Part shown: positions 46,901-58,900 of the stretch, one piece after another | How positions within the stretch are numbered: the first letter of the stretch is position 1 | Layout: every line of letters starts with the position of its first letter | From: Pelecanus crispus | Taxonomy: Eukaryota; Chordata; Aves; Pelecaniformes; Pelecanidae | DNA: 64,000 nucleotides | Assembly: GCF_030463565.1 (NCBI RefSeq) | Contig: NC_134655.1 | Location: forward strand, 7,886,372 to 7,950,371 | Direction of reading: 5' to 3' | Notes under the pieces: generated by a model | What the model saw: only the letters and a program-made list of their open reading frames with translations | What the model was told of the DNA's origin: nothing | Database searches by the model: none | Made by a program: the position numbers and the translations under genes

Positions 46901-49900
46901 AGTAATAATGCACAGTCGTCTTACGCCGTTTACCATGTTGCATTAGTCCTTTTCATCCCTTCATACTTTCAACTGCCATCTCATTTGGGGAATCAAGCTC
47001 TTCTAGTCTTCATCCTAAATTTGTGGGTTGTTATTTTATTTGATGACCCAAAGAGGGGAAATGAGTCATTCTTGTGCAGCTTCCATCAACCGATGTTGCC
47101 AAAGCCTGCTCAGGTACTGACAGGCGTTACAGCCAGAAGCCATACCTCTTTGCAGAGGCTGTTGCTGGATGATAAACAAGAAATCCCAGGGGGGAGGTTG
47201 ACTGGAAAGGAAAATAAGAGGAAGGAAAACAGAAAAGGATAATGTATTGCTCCTGTGTTGTTTGGAAAACAAATCACAGGATTTGCCTGCAGCTTGCAAG
47301 CATTGTGCCTGAGGATGTTTATCTGTACATTTTGCTTATAGGTACAGATTTTTTCTGCATAGTGATACCTGTGTGGTGTTTACGGCACTGTTCATCTGAG
47401 AGTCATCTGAACTAGTAGCTTGTGGCCATTACAATTTTCACTTAGGAGCCTTTTTTCTTGATTTCAGGAAGACTATCCTGGATTACCCACAGGCCGCTCA
47501 ACGATGGCAGCAAAGAGACTGCAGTCTTCCTCGGATGCAGGTATTCATGAATGCAATATGAAGTCACTCATGCTAACAATTTATGATACTGACAAATATT
47601 GGACCATCTTCCAATTTCTTTACCCTGGTACGTCTTGGTTAGAACTAGACAAAGACCAGGAACAGGTTTCTGTTTCCTTCTGGCTCTAGCCAAAGATCCA
47701 TCCCCCAGCTGCCTCTGCTGTGGCAGATGGCAAGAAGCTCTTCACTGCAGGCAGAGACAGGATGATCACAAAGGCATTTACTCCTGTTTTGTGAAAGAAA
47801 CTAGGAGGTAGATCAATGACCAATTGCATAACTATGGCAGTGTAAACGTGCTGTTCTGAAGCCTCTCTGTAGAATCTACAGCAGACTGTACAGGTGATGG
47901 GAAGTAATTTTATTTAACATGTGCGACATACAAATGATAGTTTACTTGAGAAGTTGAATAGATGATTTCCCTCCCCTGCTCCAGTGAAACTGAGAGGTTG
48001 GCTGGCTGTGTGAGGCTCAGTCCATCTAATTTATTCCATCATCTCTGAGGACCTGTGGAGTTGTATCAGCTCCATTAAGTTTCAAAATATTGAGAGAGAG
48101 ACTCAAACTTTGAGTGGAATGTTTCTAGCACAGATGTTTTAGAGATCAAAACAAATAAGGAGCCTAAAAAGTATCATGAGTAGAAGATGAAGGTAGCAGA
48201 CTGTTGGCAGGTCCACGTTAACAGCAGTAACCTGTATATAAACTGACTTCTACACTGTTCAGAAAATCCCCTCCATACCTTAACATTTAATGCTACATTG
48301 CCAATCCCTAACAGCAAGACACATTTTAACACCGTTAACATTTTTAAGCAGCACAAGAAGCCAGTTTAACCTTGGGCAAAATGATTTCTAGGGTCATGCA
48401 AGATTCTGTTTTATACCTTGTGGATATAGCTACGTCCACTCTCCACTTGAAGTCCTGGACACTTGGCAGCCTACTTCCTTGTATCAGAGCTGTGCCTTCA
48501 GAAGCAGGACGCCTACAGAGTAAATCAGAAATGGGAGACTGAAATGCAAATTTGTAAAAGAAACAACAATCTAAAGAGAAAATAAGATTCTTCAGAACAA
48601 ACCTGTCCAGAACTTGCTTCTCTCCTACATCTACCCTCATTGAGAGAGGTCTGAATGAGTGGAGGCTTTGTGTATTTAAGACAGGTGTGCTCAGATTGCC
48701 CACTTTTCCTATGCTTAACAATGGTCCATGTTAAAAAAAAGACACCAAGTGGCTCTGTGTAATTCCAGTAAACTGATGTCACTATAAAGTTTAGTAAGAG
48801 TCATTGTGGTGGTTGGCATATCTATTATTTCAATTATATGCAACTGTGAGGCATAGAAAGGGATCTGCAAATATATCTTTACCTTCATGCAGATCCAAAA
48901 GGAACAGGCAAGCAGGAATGAGACAGATGACTTGAGCAAAAAAGCTGGAATAAGGTCACTGTGCTCCTTCAGCAGAAAGCCTCTAGTGTTAGAGAGCAGC
49001 AATGTTTTAAAACATAATATTAGAGTGTACTTTGAAGCATGCTTTAAAAACAAAACAAAACAAAAAAATCACACAGTGGTTCTTGCTAATGCAACATAAT
49101 TTACAAACCCTAAGTTCCTCATATAATGTTCACTGCCAACCCCAGCACAACCTTCAAGATTGTAAGAAGCCAATCTAATGTGTAAGAAGCCAAGGACTTC
49201 ATCTGTTACTCATATTGCAGGAAGAATCAGGCTGATCAAGCCTCAGTTTATTTCTGCGAGAAAATCCAGTTGACAGTGTTTAAACTTCAGATGGTTGACA
49301 ATCGTTAAAATTCTAACAGCATCTTAAGCTCTGGGTAAGTAAACAGGCCAAAGCTGATACAAAGACATAACAACCACCCATTTTTAGATATATATGCAGA
49401 AATATCTTCAGAATGAGGTCCCTCAGCTGGTCCATTTGGGAGCTAGTCTGGACTTCGTGTTACTTACCATTTTTTTAAAAAATTTTTTTTTTGTTTTGCT
49501 AAGCATCCCATGTCTCTGGAAGTTATTTATGGTACATTTCAAAGCTACTCCAGTACTCCCGCTAAGGGCAGGATAAGAAACATTACATCCTTTATCCATG
49601 GTGCTAGACATAATCTAATTACAGACTTTACATCAGAAAGGAATCCTCTCTGAACAAATCAAGGACTGTAGGAATGATAGTCTAACATCCCTACTCGGAT
49701 TCTTGTGTGCAAGTTAGCTGGTGCCTTTAGAAACTGCCCAGAAAGATTAATGATTTGATAAGGTACACAGGACTGACAGGCGGAGATCCTCCAATACTCC
49801 TGCATTTAGCAAAGGCAACATAAGAAAGAATTTATCCTTTTTTTTGGGGGGGTTGGGTGGTGTCAGAAGTGACACACATTCCTAATAGTATGGTAAAGGA

Positions 49901-52900
49901 ATGAGCAGAAAAAATGAGATCAGCTGGTTGTTACTCACTGTCAGCTACTGGATAGGAAGTAGGTCACCACAGCTGGATGCAACCATAAGGAGCTGGAGTC
50001 CAGAATGGTCATTAGCAGGATTAAACAATAAGAACAGGCCTTTCCCTCAGTGGCGAGCTGCTGCCAGGGTATTGGTTAATTTGGGGAATGCCTAAAAATA
50101 GCCACACTGCTACCGCTTCCTTAAGACACGCTAACTCCCATCAACGGAAGATAGTCCATTCAGTGCAGCACCAGCATCTTGGGGGAAGAAAGAGTAGAGA
50201 AAACAGGAGGATGTTCTAGTTAGTGGTGGTGGGAAAGGTCAGCGATGCCCAAACAGAGGTGAAGCTTCTGAATATTGTTAAGCTATGGCATTTCTGTGGT
50301 CAAACCACAAAGCTTTAGCTCTCGTCAGGACTGCACTTCAGTACCATTCCCTCAGAAGAGTCATGGCTTTTATAGCTTAGTTCAAGCTTCTGTCAGCAGC
50401 TTCCCAGCTTGGACAAGATTGCAACTGGAATTGCAAGAATCCTGTAAGGATGACAGAATGTGTATAGTGGCCAACATACATACAGAAATTACACAGGCCA
50501 CTAATCAAGCCATTGATTTCTAAGAGTAGCAGCAAAATGGAGCAGAAAAGACTCAATGGATCTTATATCCAAACCCTATAGACTATAATGACATTTTGTA
50601 AACACTCTGTGCCAACAGCTGCAGTATACTGTCATCATATAGTGCAGAAGGCAGAAGCTAGAACAAGTAAAGCACCATGGATCAGCTAGAGACCATCCAA
50701 ATTATACGTGGAAAAGATGATACACCTGGTGACAAGAACATCATCTGCCAAAGGATGCAACAGAAGAGCACTCGAAAATGAAAGATTAGAGAATTTGGAG
50801 CAGCAGCTGACCTAACAATATTAAAACTAAAGACATTCTGGATGGTTCCCTATGCACATAACAAGACATGCCTAGCAGGCCACTGAACAGGGAGAATGAA
50901 TAAATTGCTATGTGTGAAATGCTGACAAATGGCACACAGAACGCACCCCTCCTGGTAGAAACTAAAGCTACACTATTTAAGAAAAAAATGCAGTACATTT
51001 ATTATAAACATTCAGAGAGGAGGAAGTTAGGGTTATCCTTTCCCTTAAAAAAACCCAAGTTTTAATTTCATGCAGTTATTTGATGGTGTCAATGTGGCAA
51101 GTTTTTCTTTCCTTTCAGTCTATATAGCTTGACGGAACTGTGAGGATACAGAAATACAAACGTTAAGTTTCCAGTACTTCAGAGCTGTTGTTTAGTGAAC
51201 AAAATTGCAAAAATAGGATAAGATGCCAGGAAAAGTATTAAAAATGGATTTTTCTGGTTTATCTAGCTCATACTGAATTTCTGATCAGATGCTAATACTT
51301 TTCTTACCATCACAATCATATATATTTACAACTCAATAAGCATATGTATGATTCAGTGTTACATTTAAGATTATAAAAGCAGATCTGTCTAGAAATCAAA
51401 TCTGAGGTGCTCTTCTCTGGTCTCAAAACACAGAGCAAGATTACACTGGATAATCACAGCTTTCGAAATGAGAAAAAGCTAAATTTTCCAGCATCGTGAT
51501 TTCACAGTAGAAAACAGACAATCATGCATGCTTCAAATGACATCTAAATTTATCTTCTTTCTCCACTGCAAACAATATTTCCACTTTGCAACCATGAATT
51601 TTGCATTCTTAACACCTATAATTCAAACAGAAGAGCAAAGAAAAGATGAGAAAGCTGAATTTATTTTTACTCCAAGAACCTCTAGCTTGAAACCAAGATC
51701 TTAACCAAGGAAATGAAAAATATTTTTAACTTTGATACCAGCATTCAGATCCTTGTGAGGGTAACTGAAATACCACAACTATGATTATCAGGATTCCACA
51801 CAGAATATCTGGAGCAGTGTTGGGTTAGTGATGCTATGTGCTGAGTGACCTCAAGTTTCAGGGAGGAAAGTTTTGCATATGCAAAAAGTTCAAGCAATTT
51901 CTAGATGTAAAATAAGCTAAATATGGTTGAGCAGAGAACCATATAGAAAAAACAAATCCCTAGAATGGACAAAAGAGACAGGCTGTTCAAAAAGTTCTTG
52001 ATTTCATACTTCCTCTGGAGCTGCTGAGGTATACTGCTTAGAAAATGACTTACCGCTAGACATGTGTGAGATATCAAGTGCTGTGCATCAAGTCACCCAG
52101 TGTGAATTCCCAATTCAGCTGTACATTAAGACTTGATTAAATGCTATCTGAGAAAGCTCCCACAAACCACAGCATGTAGAAGGCATTCTCTCTCAGCAAA
52201 GCCTGTCTTTCACTTTTGCTCTAACTTGCAATAATGAGGATAAAAATGCTCAACTCTGCAATGCATTTTTCATCTGTAGGTATTGATGCATCTTACAGAG
52301 TCTGTAGAACATTGTAAAAACTGATGGGTGATGATCACAGAAAAATTAAAAATTGGCATGAAAGCTACTTACTGCATATATACCCATGCATGATGGACAT
52401 CATGTTATGTTGAATCAAAATAATGGGACAAATCTTATTCTCATTAATTTAGAGAATTTTGCTGTTCCTTCAACAGGCCTGGGATTTTTGTCAGCAGAGC
52501 TCTGTGCAACCCTGCTGGCTGCACAACGCATGATACACAAAGATACTAACCTGTTACCAAAGACTATACTGGAAAAGTCCGCGATGAAATCTTCTGGTAT
52601 CCTTAAAGAGAAAAGCAATACAAAATAGTTAAGTATTTTGTAACCACAAATATATGGCTTTAGCTACAAAAGAAAAAAAAAAATCTATTATGGAACACAA
52701 AAAAATCTGTCAACATTTTCCATCTTCCATTGCCTAAAACTCCCATCAGCTCTTACATAAGCACTTCAGTATTGATTCTGTCTAGGCTCTCAAAAGGACA
52801 GCCTATGTTTTTATATCAAGAAGCCTAAAAACTGTATTACATCTTCCTGTCCTACCTAGTATGGCAAGAGTGAGTTTCAAAAGAATCCAGTATTTGCTTA

Positions 52901-55900
52901 ACTTCTCTCAGTAAAGTCAAGAAAAGTTTTATTGATGTCTCTGAGAAGTGCAGAAGGCAGGCCAGCAATGCATGCTTTCAAAAATCCCAAACCTACACAT
53001 TTCATTTCACTTTCACCTGAAGTGTAATGAAAAGAAGACAGAACGGATTGCTCCCTCAAAAGTAAAAACAGAGGCCCTTGTAGCTAAGATTACTTAAAAA
53101 AGAAGCATATCTAAGATGGAGAGAACAAGCATAAATTTCACGGAGACCATAAGAACTGGTCAAATAGACTAACCCACGCTCCCTCCACCCTATGCCTCTC
53201 CACTACTTTACCATTCCTCCGACACTGTTGTTGCTGTACAAACAAGCTGCTGTTGATTTTCAGTTCAATGTATCAGGCGGTGAATTGCAAAGACTGCAGA
53301 GCAAACACTATCCATTCAGCTGCCTTTGCCACAGGGACAGTAACCTCCAACAGAGAGGCAAGCTGGACAAGTGGGAGAAGTAACTGCTTCTGCTGCCACA
53401 GTTAAATCCAGCACTCAACATCAATCAGTGCCCAGGGACATTACTCACCAGCGGCTTGAGATACACAGCGGTATATCAAAGAAAAATCAAAGCAAACAAG
53501 GAAGTTACCTGTCCTAAAGGGCTTACAGTGTCTAATGATGGGAGAAAAAACAACTCATCAACTCACACAGTGGGAAGATGAAACAGCAGTTATTAGAGCT
53601 TGAGTCCTTAATGGAAGAAGTGGGTTTAAAACACATTTTTAAATGGTGCTTGGATAAAACTGAATTCATATTAGCAAGGTGGTTATCTGAGGCAAACTGG
53701 GAAGTGAGGAGGAGGGACTAGACAGTGCTTTTTTGGCTGCATGTGTCTGTCTGTCAGAAGAGACAAGACTATTTCTGCAAACATTACTTACACTTTCGGT
53801 GCAAGTGTATCACTTAATCCATCCTGATGATGGCTGAATATCCTGCATATGTAGTAGAATAGCTGGAGACAGGGGGTTGTAATACGGTTATTATGATACC
53901 TATCACAATACTTGCTCAACTGTAAGAGCAAGTGTTACTAAACCAGAAGCATTAACGCTCCCTTTGAGTTTGCATTATTTTTGCTGTGCAGTTAATGATT
54001 TTGCTGAAAATTCTGTTCCTGGCTCAAGAAGCTTACACAAGGCCAGTCACACACTAAGCAGATCAGACACAGGACATGGCACAGCTCAGGCCTGAGCTAC
54101 AGATGGCAACCAGTTTTCAAAGGAACATTCTGAGGAAGGGACTCAAAGGGTAAGGAAGAAGGTGTGAGGATGTCTCAATCCCATGTTACTGGCCTGAGCC
54201 ATAAACAACCTTTTCTTCACGGAAAGGGTAGTCAAGCATTGGAACAGGCTGCCCAGAGAGGTGGTGGAGTCACCATCCCTGGAGGTGTTCAAAAAACAGG
54301 TAGATGTGGCACTTCGGGACATGGTTTAGTCTAGTCTACCCTTGATTGGTTTAGTGTGGACTTGGTAGTGTAGGTTAATGGTTGGACTGGATGATCTTAA
54401 AGGTCTTTTCCAACCTAAACGATTCTATGATTCTATAACCTGAGAGGGGAGGGAAAAAATAGCACCCACAATTTAGTGTGAATTTATTCTCAGTGGCTCA
54501 GCCAGTCAGGCCAAGAAATAGGGGACACAGAATGGCAACCCTGTGAAACCAGTAGTACTGATCTAGTTAATCAGAAGTGGGCATGTCTCCCAGCCTCTCT
54601 CTCCACCAAAACTAGAAGCCAAGACCAGCTGCATCACCAGGAAATGGAGAATTACAAGACTTATATGGGTAGAATTAGTCCAATCTTCAGCTTCACTGAA
54701 GGAAACAAAATAGAATGCAGGAGAGGTGAAAAAAGGTAACCTGGCTCAGAGCTCAAACTTTTTAAAAGAAGGCACACCACCAACAACAAAAAAAGGAAAT
54801 AAGCCATTTTTCTGCCTTAAAATGCAAAATACCTGTCCAAACACTGGGTGCCAATAATGCCAAGACACTGCTGTTCAACCAATTACACGTGTTCTTCATG
54901 CACATGATCACGGGATGACCCACAGGAGTCACTACAGAAGGATAAGTGCCTGAATGTAATTAGTAGGTGCCTTAAAAACGAGCAGGTATTTCATCTCCAA
55001 ACCCAAGTGCATTGGGAAACATAGGAAATGACATTTCCCATAGGAATTGAAGATGCTAAGTAGAATAAGCTATTTAGTCTTCTAAAAGTTTAGCCACAAG
55101 GTGAAGAGAGCTACTCACAGGAAATAAGACTGTCAGAGATGGAAGTTAGGAAGAGTCCCAATATTATGTGAGAACCATGGGAGCATAGCAGCAACGAGCA
55201 GCACATAAAACATACAAGTCTGCAAACAACACAAATGCAGTTACCTGAACTACTGCTGCTATATCAGTCATGTTAACCAGAACAACAAGATAGAAAAAAT
55301 TTATCAAGATATAAAAGATATTAAAAAGATCATCCAGACTGAAAAGTGTCTTCATAATTCCATGAATAAACCATAAAGTGAGAAAAACCCCCAACAACTA
55401 CAAAAGTGTAAGGCATTAAAGTATGGTCAAATGACAAGGACAGGGACCTGGGAGTCTGTCTTTCTGGATACAGCCAGTGCACACAGCCAGCCCAGCCAGT
55501 GACTTCTGGCACTCCTGTATACCAACCTTCTCCACTGCTCAACAGAGAAATATTCACCCACCCCCAGAGAACTTGGCATGGAGCTTTTAGTGCTCTTCAT
55601 TATTCCTTAATCACACTGAACACATTCTGCTTGCACCTCAAACACCACCAACTCCCACTGGGTCAAAAGCAATTCATCAGTTTCTTACTGACCTACTTTA
55701 ACCTGGGTGTGAACTCCATGTCATGGTAGAGGAAGCAGCTTGCATTTTAGCTCACAAGACAAAAGGCAGGGCAAACTCCAGCACTGAGCTGCAGGCAAAA
55801 TTGTATCAACTAGCACGGCACCTTTCATCATGGCCCCAATTACACCCTTCACCAATTACACCCCGATTACGTGTCTAACTCTGCAGCTTTAATTTGACTG

Positions 55901-58900
55901 AAGTTGCTCATAAAGTCTTATGTTTATGACGCTGCAGAACAAAGTGTGAGGAGAAAGCCAATCTGCAGGTTAACGGACAAATAAGGATGAAAAAAGACAG
56001 AATTAGAAACATATCTATTCTCCTAGGTAGCAATCAGAATGCTAAGAATTATGGAAAATCAGGTTTTTAAAATAATTGAGTCTTGGCGCAGAGGTTTCTC
56101 TATCGATGAAAACATCAACTGCTGTTATTCTCTCATTGCTACTGAATACGGAAATAAGGGAAAACCTATGCAGATTATAAGCATCTGATGTCTAGCTTTT
56201 AGGATATGAACTTGTATTCAGCTACTCTGAACAGACTGATACAGATTTTGACCAAGTCTGTAACATACGCTATGCTTTCTTGGGTAATGGGCAGGAGAGA
56301 TCGTAGCTGAGCAAGGTGGTAGGATTTCATGAGCATTCTATCACTGGCCTTTCAAACAAGAAAAAAAGTAGGGCAGTTTCTTAGCTTCTGAAATGTTACC
56401 CACTGTCTTACCAAACATGTTAAAAAATACTACAGGGCAAGGTGGGGATGGCAGAGAGAAGGTCACTCACATTTGCATAACCTACATTATGGACTAAATT
56501 AGACCAATCTCTCCAGCATGTGAAATTTACTGCTCATGCTCAGTGCCAAATCAAGTCTTACACAACACCGGGGTTTTTCCTCTGTCTTCACATGACATTT
56601 AGCAACAGATCTATGATGTGTTATTTACAGATGATTTTTATACCAACTTTGTTGTGTAAAAAAGTTGATTTGGGGAAGTGGTTACATAAAAGTTATGAAA
56701 AAGCAAACGGATTAAAAACCAGGCGTAAACAGGCATACCTGAGCTCCTTTAGGTCTTCCTTAAAAACCTAGGAAGACAAAGAAGGTGAAATTTTACAGGA
56801 TGTAGTCTTGAAAGATCATTTCTTACCTAGTGAATTAATAGTGATTACTTGCTTGGCATCTCTGCCCAGAAGTTTTAGTCTCAAGTGCCAGTCGTTTTAA
56901 AATGACAAGTTACATACTGGGAAGAATTTCTGGAAGTGTTTAATCAAGTTGTGAGAAATTAATTTGAAAGACCTAAATCTCTTGGAAGCCTTTATTTTTT
57001 AAAACAACATCCCTGCCATTTCTTTTATGTAGTTATTCATAACATATTCTTATTTTATAGTAGTCATGCGTCCTTATTCTCAAATATGTTTTGCAGCAAC
57101 TTGTTTAAACTATGACACCAGAAAGGAAGTGGCAAAAGATAAACTCTGAATATGAAAAGCATACTTCCACTATGTTTCCTGCAATATATGAGCTTTCCCA
57201 GTATGCCTGGGTAAATATGAAAACAGTATCTTAAACTAGAGAGAGGTGCTGGAAGCCCAAAAGTGGTTTGCTCACATAAAAATAAAATGAGAAAAGAAAA
57301 ACTGTAAGGTAAAGTAACATGCAAAAAGAAAGAAAATAGCCATGAAGAAGGAATAGGGGTTGGGAACATGGCAGATGTTCCATAGTCACACAGAACATCC
57401 ATAGCATAAGCAGAAATAGCACTTTCTCCCAATTTCCACTATATTGTTCTGGTCATAAGACCTTCCTTCCTCTACGGCAGAAGTAAGAAGGAAGGCAGAC
57501 AAACAAATAGGAGAAATTGTAAGCATGCACAAAACAAGCGGTATGTGTGAACACACTGTTAGGGTAGCAAAGAGAGTTGATGCCAACTAAATAACACTTT
57601 GCAATGGTTTCTTCTGGGGTTTTAATTTAAGAATGACAACAAACATGCACAGTAAACAAGATGCTGAAGCAGAAACAGATACAGGAAATCTTTTTCCCAA
57701 AGCTTAAATGCTCTTCCAAAAATATCACTGTAAGTCTACTCAACAAGTAAAACAATAAGCTCTAGCTTTTTAACAGTTTCTTCCAACCACTTTAACATGG
57801 AGCAAAATTTTTATGTGCAGTTCCCCACCCTGGCAAATAGGGTTTACATGGTAACTTGCATCTGACTGAGCTTTAACTTATCAGGACTCCAAGTACTCCC
57901 AGAACTTACTTCTTGTTTGAAAGTTGATAAGGGCAGTCTCAATGCTTCTCGGAGAAGGGTATACATGCCAGAAATGAGGAAAGCAAGCTGCTCTTCTGAG
58001 AGATTAGTGCTTTCTGCAATCAGCTTGACAGATTCCTTGCAGTCTTTTCCTTCCAATGCATTAACAGTGACTGTGAATAAGAAAAACAAGATCCCTTTAA
58101 AAAGACGATGACCTGGAGACCGTGAACATTAACACAAATGTGTCTATGATTTTACTTGACTGACTGTCAAGTACTGACATTTTTCCTGATGTGAAACTGT
58201 CACTTCAGGTCTCTGTATATACATCTGATCATCCACCACCACAGGTCAGTCTCACAACACTTTACCAAAAGAACTTCGATGGATTAAGCTTTTGCATTGT
58301 AAAATTGAAGATGTTTTCACTGTTGAAATTTGTTCCAGTTGGATAATGCAAAAAACAAAAAAAAATTCATTGCTCACGAGTTCAAATCCACCTTGAGCTT
58401 CTATCAACAAACTTGTTCACATCAGAAGTCTGCTTACAGCTTAATTACACTTCTGATACCGAGGATAAGAGAGGACAGAGAGCATTCAACACTGTTCTCC
58501 AACGTTTCACATAATTAATTAATCTTGCAATGTCAGCAAAAACTAAGGATTAAAGGAGCAAGGAGACAAAACTAAACCTTCAAGTCTTGTAGTTTGCACA
58601 ACTGTTGATAATACAGACTTTAAAGGAAATCACTGTCAACCCAGGTAGCAGTATTGTATACTAATAACTGGTGTGGGTTTATTTCAACCCTTATCATTCA
58701 GTTATTCTTCCTTTTTCCCTATATGCACCGGCTTATATAAATTTCTGTTGTCATGTCAGCCTCTGTCCTGCACTCTGATCAGTCTGGATGGACTGCTGGA
58801 GCCACAGGAAGTCCCACTGTGGATGAAAAAAAGATTACTGACACAATCCCATTGCAGGATTGGGGCATTAGATTAGTCATTTATAATGAGCCATATTTAG

